The notes under the pieces were generated by a model. The model ran no database searches. It saw only the letters and a list, made by a program, of their open reading frames with translations, and was not told the origin of the DNA. Below, piece after piece: positions 36,256 through 47,978 of a stretch of DNA of 55,957 nucleotides; within the stretch, counting starts at the first letter, position 1, and every line of letters begins with the position of its first letter. A program made the position numbers and the translations under genes. The DNA is from Actinomycetales bacterium (lineage in GTDB: Bacteria; Actinomycetota; Actinomycetes; Actinomycetales; Microbacteriaceae): positions 1 to 55,957 of the forward strand of contig JAATGR010000096.1 of NCBI GenBank assembly GCA_015654575.1, given 5' to 3'.

Positions 36256-36541
36256 GCTGTGCCTCTGCTCGAGCAGTGACGTCGACGTCGACAGACAACG
36301 AGGACCCCAGAGCGCAGAGGGCCGCGATCGAAAACAGTCGCCTTCGGGGTAACCGACGTCGACAGCGTCCTATCGACGTCAAGGAACAGCAGCGACTTCG
36401 GCCCCGTCCTGCCCAGCAGTCGTAGGCTGCGGGTCGAGCAGATTCCCGAACCCATCAAGCCAGGTGCGACCCTTGAAATCGCGCCCGTAGCCCGGACCGT
36501 TCGCCACAGCGAGCGGGGTCACGCCTCCCGGCCGAACCGGA
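36256..36541. other. Gap without a supportable gene, continuing the decayed region
   Basis: Short open frames here (for example LLFLDVDRTLSTSV on the minus strand) give no convincing family match. Base composition is lower in GC than the flanking housekeeping genes. It is best regarded as the eroded upstream part of the AbiEii/helicase relic. Confidence 0.5.
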
Positions 36542-36988
36542 TCACGCCTCCGCGACGAGCGGTTCCAGGACGAACACCGCGATGACGCGGTCGGTCTTGG
36601 TCTGGTACTGCGCGTAATCGGGCCAGACCGCGACAGCGCGCTCCCACCACAGCGTCCGTTCGTCACCGCTGAGCTCGCGGGCGGTGTAGTCGCGCTTGAC
36701 GTCGCGGTCCTGGAGTTCGACGTGCGCGTTCCTGCGCATGTTGCCGGCCCACACGGGTTCCTCTGGCAGCCCGCCCTTCGATGCCAACACTGCGTACTGA
36801 CCGTCGTGCTCGACCCGCATGAGCGCGGTCTTGCGCAGCGCGCCGGTCTTCGCACCCACGGTCGTCAGCACGATCACCGGAACCCCGCGCAACTCGTTCG
36901 CCTCGGTTCCGCCGGAAGCCTCGTACTTCTCGGCCTGGGTGCGGGCCCATTCGGCGGTCGACGGCTTGTACTCTCCGGTCAGCGGCAT
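36542..36988 (-). CDS. Ddn-like deazaflavin (F420)-dependent oxidoreductase family protein
   Basis: 148 residues matching the Ddn/DUF385 split-barrel family: [27 protein letters not shown] at the core, then [18 protein letters not shown] and [16 protein letters not shown]. Members reduce substrates with reduced F420 or bind related cofactors. The physiological substrate is unknown, and whether this organism makes F420 cannot be told from this window. ATG at 36988. Confidence 0.88.
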   Translation of the reverse strand: MPLTGEYKPSTAEWARTQAEKYEASGGTEANELRGVPVIVLTTVGAKTGALRKTALMRVEHDGQYAVLASKGGLPEEPVWAGNMRRNAHVELQDRDVKRDYTARELSGDERTLWWERAVAVWPDYAQYQTKTDRVIAVFVLEPLVAEA

Positions 36989-37075
36989 GTCTCCACGCTA
37001 CCCGCCTTCCCCGCGCCCGGCGCCGCGTCCATCCCGGCCGCCGCCGCGCCCTGTCACCGGCCCCATACATACGCC

Positions 37076-37131
37076 GAGTGTCCACGACACGCGGAGGTGC
37101 TGCGCACAGCAACCGCGTGTCGTGGACACTC
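37076..37131. repeat. 19-bp perfect inverted repeat downstream of sucCD
   Basis: GAGTGTCCACGACACGCGG (37076-37094) and CCGCGTGTCGTGGACACTC (37113-37131) are exact reverse complements around an 18-base loop. It lies ~55 bases beyond the sucD stop and upstream of the Ddn-like gene, which is on the same strand. A transcription terminator for sucCD is the simplest reading, though no T tract follows. An operator for the next gene is possible. Confidence 0.8.
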
Positions 37132-37185
37132 AGACGGGGATGGAAAGGTGCGGGGCACTCGGGGCGAAGCCCACCCCGCCTCCGC

Positions 37186-39497
<2,312 letters not shown>

Positions 39498-39499
39498 TC

Positions 39500-40273
39500 A
39501 TGAGCGAGTCCGCGTCTACGGCAGACGGTCGCACCGCGGTGATCGCGGCCGCACTGGACCTGTTCGCCTCCCAAGGGTTCGAAGCGACCACCGTCGACCA
39601 GATCGCGCATGCCGCGGGCATCTCCCGATCGACCTTCTTCCGTCAGTTCGGCGGCAAGGACGACGTCGTCTTCGCCGACCACGAGGTGCTGCTCGCCGAG
39701 CTGCGCGCATACCTGTGGCAGCCGCACGCGAACCCGTGGGACGCGGTCTGCGAAGCATCCCTGCGCGCGTTCCGCCACTTCGCCGCCGACCCCGGGCTCG
39801 CTCGGCGACGCTTCACCGTCGTCCGTCAGGTGCCGACGTTGCGCGACCGCGAGATCGTGACCACGTTCCGGTACGAGCGGTTGTTCACGGAGTACCTCCG
39901 CGATGCGCTTCCGACGCTCGACCCGCTGGACTCCGTCGGCTTCGCCGCGCTGGTGACCGCGACGCACAACCACGTGCTGCGCGAGCTCCTGCGCGGGCAC
40001 AAGCGTGTCCCGGTGGCGGTGCTGCGCCGCGCGCTGGACCGGATCCAGGAACGCTTCGGCGTCGGGTCCGCCGCCGTGCCCGCTGCGGACGATGTCGTCG
40101 TCGCCGTCTTCCCGCGGCGGATGCCGACGGCCGAGCTCACCCGCAGACTGCAGGCACGACTCGACCGACCCGGCGGAACTCGATGCCGCGAGTGGAGATA
40201 CCGGGTGCCACCGAGTAGCCTGACCGGCGACCGCACGACAACGGGGCGTGACGGCGTGGACGACAGGAACGAG
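39500..40273 (+). CDS. TetR family regulator, in frame with the following acyl-CoA dehydrogenase
   Basis: The first ~200 residues are a TetR protein: N-terminal helix-turn-helix TTVDQIAHAAGISRSTFFRQ then FGGKDDVVF, and an all-helical ligand domain ending around QARLDRP. There is no stop codon: the frame runs straight into the dehydrogenase. The region 40190-40273 has the look of an intergenic leader rather than protein. Both other frames stop at 40216-40223, so one indel would create two ordinary genes. It probably regulates the adjacent dehydrogenase. ATG at 39500; the end given here is the base before the internal ATG. Confidence 0.8.
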
Positions 40274-41509
40274 ATGAGCGACGACGCCGCCCTCCCCGGG
40301 GAGCGCATCAGCCAGTACGAGGTCGCCGATCGGCTCGACACCGACTACGACGCCGTGTTCGCCGACGTCCCGGCGGCTGACCGAGAGGTGTGGGACCGCG
40401 CGAAGGCCTTCGTCGACGAGGTCGGCGACCGGATGACGACCGCCTGGGACACCGCGGAGTACCCGCTCGACCTCGTGCATCGGATGGGCGAGCTGGATCT
40501 GTTCACCGACGGCATCCGCCATCCCGCGCTCTCCCCGTCGTCGCCGCTGGCGGCAGGGCTCGTCAACATGGAGGTCTCCCGCGGCGACGGTTCGCTGGGG
40601 ACCGTGATCGCGGTGCAGGGCGGGCTCGCGTTGCGCACCCTGGCACTGTTCGGCAGCGAGGATCAGCAGGCCCGGCTCCTGCAGCCGCTCGCGCACGGCG
40701 AGGTGCTCGGGGCGTTCGCACTGACCGAGCCCGATCACGGCTCGGACTCTGTGTCGTTGGAGACCGTGGCGCGGCTCGACGCATCCGGCGAGTGGGTGCT
40801 GCGGGGCGCGAAGAAGTGGATCGGGAACGGGGCGTCCGGCGGGGTGACCTTCGTCTGGGCGCGGGTGGATGCCGACGGCGATCCGGACCACGGACGGGTG
40901 CGCTGCTTCCTGGTGCCGCAGGAGACCCCGGGATACCGCGGCGAGGTGATCGTGGGGAAGACGTCGCTGCGCGGCATCCATCAGGCCCATATCCGTCTGG
41001 AGGACGTGCGCCTTCCCGCGGATGCGGTGCTGCCCGGCACGCACTCGTTCAAGGACGCCTCGACCGTGCTGTACGCGACGCGCACCGGCGTCGCCTGGTC
41101 CGCGTTGGGGCATGCGACCGCCTGCTACGAGGCGTCACTGACATATGCCGGAGCGCGCCTGCAGTTCGGCAAGCCGCTGGCGAGGTTCCAGATGGTGCAG
41201 GAGCGCCTGACGCAGATGCTCGCGGATCTGACCGCGATGCAGCTCTACTGCCGCCGACTGGCCGGCCTCGAGTCATCCGGGATGCTGCGCCCGACGCAGG
41301 CGTCGCTGGCGAAGTACCACAACACGCGCGCGGCGCGCAGAATCGCCGCGGTCGCGCGCGACCTGCTGGGCGGCAACGGCATCCTGCTAGAGAACCGGGT
41401 GATGATGCACCTCGCCGACATCGAGGCGATCCACACTTACGAGGGCACCGAGAGCGTGCAGGCGCTGTTGATCGGCCGCGACATCACCGGCGTCAGCGCG
41501 TTCGCCTGA
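40274..41509 (+). CDS. Acyl-CoA dehydrogenase (glutaryl-CoA dehydrogenase-like)
   Basis: 411 residues from the internal ATG at 40274 (AGGAAC just upstream). The layout is typical: N-terminal helical domain (VSRGDGSLGTVIAVQGGLAL), FAD-binding beta domain with GAFALTEPDHGSDSVSLETV and KKWIGNGASG, and a C-terminal helical domain with GGNGILLENRVMMHLADIEA. The catalytic Glu is in IHTYEGTESVQALLIGRDITG, the arrangement seen in glutaryl-CoA dehydrogenase. It oxidises an acyl-CoA with FAD; substrate unconfirmed. Overlaps the convergent ligD-pol gene by 17 bases. Confidence 0.88.
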   Translation: MSDDAALPGERISQYEVADRLDTDYDAVFADVPAADREVWDRAKAFVDEVGDRMTTAWDTAEYPLDLVHRMGELDLFTDGIRHPALSPSSPLAAGLVNMEVSRGDGSLGTVIAVQGGLALRTLALFGSEDQQARLLQPLAHGEVLGAFALTEPDHGSDSVSLETVARLDASGEWVLRGAKKWIGNGASGGVTFVWARVDADGDPDHGRVRCFLVPQETPGYRGEVIVGKTSLRGIHQAHIRLEDVRLPADAVLPGTHSFKDASTVLYATRTGVAWSALGHATACYEASLTYAGARLQFGKPLARFQMVQERLTQMLADLTAMQLYCRRLAGLESSGMLRPTQASLAKYHNTRAARRIAAVARDLLGGNGILLENRVMMHLADIEAIHTYEGTESVQALLIGRDITGVSAFA

Positions 41510-42527
41510 CCCCGCCGCGGGCACGGGAGGGCTGCACCCGCGGCGGCTCCCCCGGCATCTTCGGGAAGTCCGGCGGGAACGGCAGCTCACTCAGCCCCGC
41601 GCTCACATCCCGCGCCCACCAGTCCAGCAGCGTGTCGATGCGGCCGGGCTCGTCGCCGAAACCTGCCCAGGGGTCGCCGACCTCGGCGAGACGGGCCGGC
41701 ACGGTGCGCACCGTGAAGGCGTGCGGATCGAGATCCGGCAGCTCCTCCCAGCGGATCGGCGTCGACACCGTCGCGTCCGCCGTTGCCCGCGGGCTGTAGG
41801 CGCCCGCCATCGTGCGGTCACGGTTCGCCTGGTTGAAATCGACGAAGATCCTCGCTCCGCGCTCCTCCTTCCACCAGGCGGTGGTGACCCGCTCCGGCGC
41901 GCGCCGTTCGAGCTCCCGCGCGGCCGCGATCACCGCATGGCGCACATCGAGGAACTCGTGCGTGGGAGAGATCGGACAGAACAGGTGGATGCCGCGGTTC
42001 CCGCTCGTCTTCAGCCACGACGTCAACCCGGCCTCGGCGAGCACCTCCCGCATGATCGGCGCGACCGCCGCCGCCTCGGCGAACCCGGTGCCCGGCTGCG
42101 GATCGAGGTCGATGCGCAACTCGACGGGCCGATCGGTGTCCTCGGCGCGCGACGCCCACGGGTGGAACACGACGGTGTTCATCTGCACCGCCCACACCGC
42201 GGCAGCCGGCTCGGTGAGCACGAGCTGCGGATGCCTCCGGCCGCTGTTGTACGTGACGTCGACCGTGTCGACGAAGGACGGTGCACCGCGCGGCGGGTTC
42301 TTCGAGAAGAAGCTGTCGCCGTCGACGCCGTCGGGGAACCGTTCGAGCGAGACCGGCCGGTCACCGCTCGCCGCAAGGAAGGGGCCGGCGACCGCGAGGA
42401 CGTACTCGGCGAGCTCGCGTTTGGTGATCCCGACCTCCGGCCAGACCTCCCGGTTCGGACTCGACAACCCGACCTGCCGATCCCCGTGCGGACCGGGGAC
42501 TGTCAGCACTGTGCGCTCGGAGGCCAT
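41493..42527 (-). CDS. LigD polymerase/primase domain protein (NHEJ)
   Basis: 344 residues, a stand-alone archaeo-eukaryotic primase-type polymerase domain as in LigD of bacterial non-homologous end joining. The catalytic Asp pair is in VELRIDLDPQPGTGF, a catalytic His in LKTSGNRGIHLFCPI and the third metal ligand in ARIFVDFNQANRDRT. The N-terminal pattern LSSPNREVWPEVGITKRELA is typical. No ligase or nuclease domain is fused and no Ku gene is near, so it relies on partners elsewhere. ATG at 42527. Confidence 0.92.
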   Translation of the reverse strand: MASERTVLTVPGPHGDRQVGLSSPNREVWPEVGITKRELAEYVLAVAGPFLAASGDRPVSLERFPDGVDGDSFFSKNPPRGAPSFVDTVDVTYNSGRRHPQLVLTEPAAAVWAVQMNTVVFHPWASRAEDTDRPVELRIDLDPQPGTGFAEAAAVAPIMREVLAEAGLTSWLKTSGNRGIHLFCPISPTHEFLDVRHAVIAAARELERRAPERVTTAWWKEERGARIFVDFNQANRDRTMAGAYSPRATADATVSTPIRWEELPDLDPHAFTVRTVPARLAEVGDPWAGFGDEPGRIDTLLDWWARDVSAGLSELPFPPDFPKMPGEPPRVQPSRARGGVRRTR

Positions 42528-42566
42528 GCGCCGACCATACGGGCACGGGACCGCGGCGAACAGCCC

Positions 42567-42889
42567 CTATCGTCCCCGCGGCCGGATGCGGGGATCGCTC
42601 ACGAGCAGCATCAGCACCACGAGGCCCATCCCCAGCGGCATCCAGGTCATCCGGTGGAGCCCGGCGTCGCGCCGGCATGCCGCTCCGACCAGACGACGAC
42701 GGCGAACGCCACGACGCCGGATGCGATCAGGGGAACGGGCGGATGCTCCGCATCGCCGAGCACGAGGAACAGCACGGTCACGACGGCGGCGACCAGCGCG
42801 ACCCCTGGCAGGTCGATGGCCCGCACCGCTTCACAGATCGTCGACGACGGCATCGGGGGCTGTGCCTGATGCGACCGGACGACGTACAC
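42567..42889 (-). pseudogene. Probable DHA2 MFS exporter relic (two short overlapping frames)
   Basis: An 80-codon frame (42647-42889) reads IDLPGVALVAAVVTVLFLVL then PPVPLIASGVVAFAVVVWSER. This resembles the inter-half region of EmrB/QacA exporters (DxPG-helix-helix-ER). Its stop overlaps (ATGA) a second 27-codon frame with one helix, MTWMPLGMGLVVLMLLVSDP. Neither makes a full transporter. Alternatively these are two coupled small membrane proteins. The gap 42528-42932 holds nothing else. Confidence 0.4.
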
Positions 42890-42932
42890 AGTTGGACTGT
42901 GCAGTGTTCCTGTCTTCCCGGCGTGACGGGTG

Positions 42933-43991
42933 TCAGGTCTCGTCTTGCAGCGGCGCGAGGTCCTCCCGGCTCAACCGCATCCACGGCCCCTGGGGGTTGA
43001 CGACCACCCCGGCGAGCGCCGGCTCGCCGTTCACGGCGGCGATCAGCTGCGCGGCCGTGATGCGAACGGAGCGATCCCCCCGGCCGAGCACGTGCAGTTC
43101 GAGCGGGTGCGAGAAGACCTCGAGCATCCGGGTGCCGTCCGACATGCGCGTCTGCGCGATTCCGACGGCGCCGTCGTCCTGACGGCGGGCGGCGATCCAC
43201 ATCGGCGCCGTGCGCAGGGCGGCGACGAGGGCCGTGATGCTCTCCGCGGTCCGCTCACCGGTGAGCGCGGACTTCACGGCGAGACTCTCGTCGAGGTCTT
43301 CGAGGGTCTTCTCGATCAGCGCCCGGGTCAGCACGATCGCCGCGGGACTCGATCCGAGATCGATCCCGAGTCCGGCGAACGGTCCGTCGATGACCTGACG
43401 CAGCAGGGCGACCACGCCGATCGCGACCGCGGAGGTGCCGGTGTCACCGTCGGCGCGCACGGCGGCCTGGAGTGCGGCCCCGCCGGAGAACGCGAGCACG
43501 TGCTGCGCGCCGCCGATGGTCGCGGTCGCCATCGGGATGTCCTTCCCCGCGGCGAGGAGCTCACGGGCCTCGCCGCGCACACGCAGATACACCCGCCCCT
43601 GCAGCAGCTGCCGAGCGACCTCGAACGTCTGCTGCGGGCTCGGTTGGGGATCGAGCGCGGCGAGCGCGGCGGCAAGGAGCACGTTGTCCTCGATGCCCGG
43701 CACGGAACGGCGGGGGCGGGTGGATGCCGCGGGGCGGTTTCGCCCGGCGAGCGGCGCAGCCGGCGCGAGGGGGGCACGACCGGGCTCCGTCGGCGGTGCT
43801 GACGCGGGAACGCGCGGCATCCCGGCGGGCGTGCCGTACGTGGTGACGCTGATGGGGACGTCGGGGATCGCGCCCTCCGGCGCGGCATCCGCTTCCGCGG
43901 GGTGAGGCGCGGCGTCGGTGGCGGGTGCATCCGCATCCGGAACGGACGCCACCGGCTCGTGCTTCTTCGGACGGCGGGAGAACAGGGCCAT
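42933..43991 (-). CDS. SseB family protein
   Basis: 352 residues. A disordered Ala/Pro-rich N-terminus (about 1-95) is followed by an SseB-like domain (about 100-220: QQTFEVARQLLQGRVYLRV, GKDIPMATATIGGAQHVLAF) and a further alpha/beta domain. Actinobacterial SseB-family proteins are common and of unknown function; the enterobacterial SseB name comes from enhanced serine sensitivity. No signal peptide. ATG at 43991. Confidence 0.8.
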   Translation of the reverse strand: MALFSRRPKKHEPVASVPDADAPATDAAPHPAEADAAPEGAIPDVPISVTTYGTPAGMPRVPASAPPTEPGRAPLAPAAPLAGRNRPAASTRPRRSVPGIEDNVLLAAALAALDPQPSPQQTFEVARQLLQGRVYLRVRGEARELLAAGKDIPMATATIGGAQHVLAFSGGAALQAAVRADGDTGTSAVAIGVVALLRQVIDGPFAGLGIDLGSSPAAIVLTRALIEKTLEDLDESLAVKSALTGERTAESITALVAALRTAPMWIAARRQDDGAVGIAQTRMSDGTRMLEVFSHPLELHVLGRGDRSVRITAAQLIAAVNGEPALAGVVVNPQGPWMRLSREDLAPLQDET

Positions 43992-44127
43992 CGCTCCAGG
44001 CTACGCGCGCCCTCCGCGAGGCACCGGCCGCTCTCTTTCTTCGCGTGCAGCGAGACCTCCGCCCCGCCGCGGAAGCCGACCGACGCCGGCATCCGGCGCA
44101 CCGATATGCACGGTCGGCAGGTCTCCG

Positions 44128-44187
44128 GATCAGTTGATTCACCCAGATCAGGCCAGAATCAGCCCGAAACAGCCGAATCACCTGATC
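44128..44187. repeat. Imperfect inverted repeat in the SseB-PcrA gap
   Basis: GATCAGTTGATTC (44128-44140) and GAATCACCTGATC (44175-44187) pair at 12 of 13 positions around a 34-base spacer that contains further AGATCAGG and AGAATCAG variants. The gap 43992-44315 has no supportable gene. It lies upstream of sseB and downstream of the pcrA stop, so it may be an operator region for sseB or a terminator. Confidence 0.6.
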
Positions 44188-44315
44188 TCGCGCGGGCGTT
44201 CGCCGCGGCCCATCGGCGCACCGCCGGAGCGGCGACCACATCGAACCGCGCCCGGGAAGCCGCACAGACCCGCGCCTCCTGGCGCCGACGCCCGCGCGGC
44301 GAGCAGGCGGCCTCG

Positions 44316-46784
44316 CTACAGCTTCTCGATGGGCGCGATCTTCACCAGAAGCTTCTTTGCCCCGGCCGTGTCGAACCGCACATGGGCGACCCGTTTCGCT
44401 CCCTCGCCGGTGATCGCGTCGACGCGTCCTTCGCCGAAGTCGTCGTGACGGATGCGGTCGCCCGCAGCCAGCGCCAGATCACTGTTGTCGCGCACCTTCG
44501 CCGGGATCCGGTTCGGAAACCGGTCGAGCGAGGTCGATTTCGGCATCAACGCCGGCGGGTCGTCCCGGCGAGACCCCCACCCCGTGCCCCGCGCGCCTGC
44601 GCCGGGATGCCGGGCGTTGAGCGCGCGCGACCCGGTGCCGCCGCGCGAGTTGACATCGCCGGGCGACTGACGCCAGTCGATGAGCTCGGCCGGGATCTCC
44701 TGCAGGAACCGGCTCGGCATCGCCACCGTCACCTCGCCGAACTGCGCCCGGGTCATCGCCAGCGAGAGATACAGGCGCTTGCGCGCCCGCGTGACGCCCA
44801 CGTAGAACAGCCGCCGTTCCTCCGCGGGCCCGCCCGGTTCCCCGGCCGAGATCCGGTGCGGGATCAGGTCCTCTTCGACGCCTGTGACGAACACCGTGTC
44901 GAACTCGAGTCCCTTCGCGGTGTGCAGCGTCATGAGCGAGACCGACCCCGAGGCTTCGTCGAGGTCGTCGGCCGCGGCGACGAGCGACACCTCGGTCAGG
45001 AAGTCGAGCAGGGTGCCCTCGGGGTTGTTGCGGGCGAACTCCCGCGTGACCGCGATGAGTTCGTCGACGTTCTCGAGCCGCGCCTCGTCCTGCGGGTCGC
45101 GGCTGGCCCGCAGCGCGTCGAGATAGCCGGACTTCTGCAGCAGCAGCGTCAGCCCCTCCGCCACGGCCGTCGGCGGCGGCACCTCGCCGGTGGTCGGCTG
45201 CATGATCGCGGTCGCCTCGCGCAGCACGTCGTCGAGCTGCCGGATCGCCGCCTGGAGCTTCGGCCCGACCCCGAGCGCCGCCGGGTCGGCGAGCGCGTCG
45301 CGGAAGGTGAGCGCGTTATCCTCGGCGAATCGGGCGATCGCCGTCTCGGTCACATCGCCGATGCCGCGACGCGGCTTGTTCAGGATGCGCCGCAGCGACA
45401 TCTCGTCGGCGGGGTTCGCGACGGCGATGAGGTACGCCAGGGCGTCCTTGATTTCGGCGCGCTCGTAGAACTTCGTGCCACCCATGATCTTGTAGGGCAG
45501 GGCCGCTCTGATGAAGATCTCTTCCAGGGCGCGGGTCTGGGAGTTCGTCCGGTAGAACACCGCGATGTCCGAGTAGGCGACACCGCCGCGGCGGAGGGTC
45601 TCGATCTCGTCGGCGACGAACTGGGCCTCATCGTGCTGCGAGTAGCCGGTGAAGCCGACGATCGGCTCTCCGGCGCCGGCGTCCGTCCAGAGCTTTTTGT
45701 CCTTACGGTCGAAGTTGTTGCGGATGACGGCGTTCGCCGCGTCGAGGATGTTCTGGCTCGACCGGTAGTTCTGCTCCAGCAGCACCACCTTCGCGCCCGG
45801 GAAGTCGCGCTCGAACTCGCTGATGTTGCGGATGTCGGCGCCGCGGAACGCATAGATCGACTGGTCGGAGTCGCCGACGACCGTCAGAGCGGCGCCCTGT
45901 GGGGCGGGCTCGTCCTCCGGCTCGAAGATCATCATGCCGCCGACGGAATGCGCCTCGCGTCCGTCGCGTCCCCCCGCGCCGCCGCTCCCGGATTCGGGAC
46001 GGGTGAGCTCGTGGATGAGCGCGTACTGGGCGGCGTTGGTGTCCTGGTATTCGTCCACCAGGACGTGCCGGAACCGGCGCCGGTAGACGTCGGCCACGTG
46101 GGGGAACGCCCGGAACAGATACACGGTCTGACCGATGAGATCGTCGAAGTCGAAGGCGTTCGCCCGCTGCAGGTGCCGCTGGTAGTCGCCGAAGATCTCG
46201 ACGAACATGCGCTCGGCCGGATCGCTGAGATTCGCCTGACGCGCGTAGCCCTCGGCATCCGTCAGTTCGTTCTTCAGCTTGGAGATGCGGCCCTGCACAC
46301 CCGCGGGGGTGAGGCCGTAAGCGTCCGCCTCGTGCTCCTTCACCAGTCGCTTGATCAGCGCCCGGGAGTCGCCGGAGTCGTAGATCGTGAAGCTCTTCGT
46401 GAAGCCGAACTGGTCGGCCTCGCGGCGGAGGATGCGCACGCACGCGGAATGGAAGGTGGAGATCCACATGCCCCGCGCGGCATCTCCGACGAGCTGGGTG
46501 ACGCGTTCGCGCATCTCGCCGGCGGCCTTGTTCGTGAACGTGATCGCGAGGATCTGACTCGGCCAGGCTTCGCGGGCCCGCAGCAGCGACGCGATGCGGT
46601 GGGTCAGCACGCGGGTCTTGCCGGAGCCGGCGCCGGCGACGATCAACAACGCCGACCCCCGGTAGGTGACGGCCTCACGCTGGGGCGGATTGAGCCCGGC
46701 GAGCAGGTCGTCTGCGCCGGACCCCGCCGGGACGACCACGGGGACGGATGCCGCGCCCTGCGCGGCCGCGGGTGCCTCAGTCAT
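44316..46784 (-). CDS. pcrA: ATP-dependent DNA helicase UvrD/PcrA
   Basis: 822 residues, superfamily 1A 3'-5' helicase for repair and replication restart. Motifs in order: LNPPQREAV (Q motif), VAGAGSGKTRVLTHRI (I), AITFTNKAAGEM (Ia), VDEYQDTNAAQYAL (II), VVGDSDQSIYAFRGAD (III), LEQNYRSSQNIL (IV), LMTLHTAKGLEFDTVF (V) and LFYVGVTRARK (VI). The C-terminus has a Tudor-like segment (DDFGEGRVDAI) that in PcrA contacts RNA polymerase. ATG at 46784. Its neighbourhood with sucCD matches the uvrD1-sucC-sucD order of mycobacteria. Confidence 0.96.
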   Translation of the reverse strand: MTEAPAAAQGAASVPVVVPAGSGADDLLAGLNPPQREAVTYRGSALLIVAGAGSGKTRVLTHRIASLLRAREAWPSQILAITFTNKAAGEMRERVTQLVGDAARGMWISTFHSACVRILRREADQFGFTKSFTIYDSGDSRALIKRLVKEHEADAYGLTPAGVQGRISKLKNELTDAEGYARQANLSDPAERMFVEIFGDYQRHLQRANAFDFDDLIGQTVYLFRAFPHVADVYRRRFRHVLVDEYQDTNAAQYALIHELTRPESGSGGAGGRDGREAHSVGGMMIFEPEDEPAPQGAALTVVGDSDQSIYAFRGADIRNISEFERDFPGAKVVLLEQNYRSSQNILDAANAVIRNNFDRKDKKLWTDAGAGEPIVGFTGYSQHDEAQFVADEIETLRRGGVAYSDIAVFYRTNSQTRALEEIFIRAALPYKIMGGTKFYERAEIKDALAYLIAVANPADEMSLRRILNKPRRGIGDVTETAIARFAEDNALTFRDALADPAALGVGPKLQAAIRQLDDVLREATAIMQPTTGEVPPPTAVAEGLTLLLQKSGYLDALRASRDPQDEARLENVDELIAVTREFARNNPEGTLLDFLTEVSLVAAADDLDEASGSVSLMTLHTAKGLEFDTVFVTGVEEDLIPHRISAGEPGGPAEERRLFYVGVTRARKRLYLSLAMTRAQFGEVTVAMPSRFLQEIPAELIDWRQSPGDVNSRGGTGSRALNARHPGAGARGTGWGSRRDDPPALMPKSTSLDRFPNRIPAKVRDNSDLALAAGDRIRHDDFGEGRVDAITGEGAKRVAHVRFDTAGAKKLLVKIAPIEKL

Positions 46785-46847
46785 GTCACCCCGATTCTAG
46801 TTCGACCTGCCGACATCCCCGCTGCCACCGCCGAAGGGCGACCCGGC

Positions 46848-47960
46848 TCAGATGCGGGGCACCGCGCCCCGGGCCTGCGCCGGCGGCATGCCGGCGGCGG
46901 TCAGCAGATCGACGGCCAGTGGCCGCATCGCGGAGACCAGGCTCTGCTCGCCGACGCTCGCGCCCGGCAGCATCCTCCCCGGATCGAGGTGCACCGCGAT
47001 CGCCCGCAGCGCGTCGCGGGCGGCGGGTTCGAGCTCGACGTCCTCCAGCGACTCGCCGATCAGCGCCATGCCGCGCCCGAGCCCGCCCAGCACGTCGGCG
47101 GCCACCTGGCGGGGCTGCCCGTCATCGACGACGTACGCCGCCCGCCGTCCGACCACCCGCAGGTTGCGCACGGCGAGGTCCATCGCCGCAAGCACCCGCC
47201 GCTGCCGGTCCAGTTCCGCGCGTCGTCGCCGCAGAAACGGCGAGATGCGCGCGACGGCGGTCGCCGACTCGAGCGACTCTTGCCACGCCCGCACCAGTGG
47301 ATCAAGCCGCCGGGCACGGTCCAGGCCCCGTTCGGCGCGCATCCGGTCGCCGCGCGCCAGCCCCTCGGCGGATGCGGTGACCGCCCGCGCCGACGCGGCG
47401 AACAGCGCCCGCGCCTCGCGCAGCAGTTCACCGCGCGGGTTGCGGGGCACGACGACCGTCATCACGATCGCCGCGATCCCTCCGACGAGTCCGTCCAGCG
47501 GACGGGCGAGCACCGCTTCGGTGCCCGCGGACGGGAACAGCATCACGATCAGCCCCTGAATGGCTGCGGCGATCGCGAACGCCGGATGTGGCGAGATCAC
47601 CCGGGCGACCAGGAACACCAGCGCGAGCACGATTGGCAGCTGCCACCAGCCGGATCCGATCGTCCAGACGACGGCTTCGGAGATCAGCACCCCCAGCATC
47701 ATGCCGACGACCGTCTCGACGACCCGCCGGGGCCGGGCGTCGCGCACGAGCCCGAGGCTGGACACCGCGACCGTACCGGCCAGTACCGGAGAGGCGTGGC
47801 CCAGCACGAAATGCGCGAAGGCGAACGCGGCGGTCGCCGCGATCACGATCTGCGCGATGGCGGGCGCCGACTCGCGGGCGCGACGCAGCCCCGGGCGGGG
47901 ATCGAACCGATCGCGCACCCGCACCGGGACCGTAATGGTCTCAGGACCGGACGCGCTCAT
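46848..47960 (-). CDS. FUSC family inner-membrane protein (aromatic acid exporter-like)
   Basis: 370 residues: five to six N-terminal membrane helices (about 30-175, including FAHFVLGHASPVLAGTVAV and AIAAAIQGLIVMLF) then a ~190-residue helical cytoplasmic domain rich in Arg and Ala. This is the FUSC/ArAE half-length layout of aromatic acid or p-hydroxybenzoate efflux proteins. Substrate unknown. ATG at 47960; an inverted repeat lies just upstream. Confidence 0.8.
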   Translation of the reverse strand: MSASGPETITVPVRVRDRFDPRPGLRRARESAPAIAQIVIAATAAFAFAHFVLGHASPVLAGTVAVSSLGLVRDARPRRVVETVVGMMLGVLISEAVVWTIGSGWWQLPIVLALVFLVARVISPHPAFAIAAAIQGLIVMLFPSAGTEAVLARPLDGLVGGIAAIVMTVVVPRNPRGELLREARALFAASARAVTASAEGLARGDRMRAERGLDRARRLDPLVRAWQESLESATAVARISPFLRRRRAELDRQRRVLAAMDLAVRNLRVVGRRAAYVVDDGQPRQVAADVLGGLGRGMALIGESLEDVELEPAARDALRAIAVHLDPGRMLPGASVGEQSLVSAMRPLAVDLLTAAGMPPAQARGAVPRI

Positions 47961-47978
47961 CGTCGAGCGCCTGCGCTC

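Noticed and set aside
36379..36458. HAD phosphatase relic (LLFLDVDRTLS)
   Set aside because: Only one short motif, the invariant Gly after DxD is Arg, and nothing downstream supports the family.
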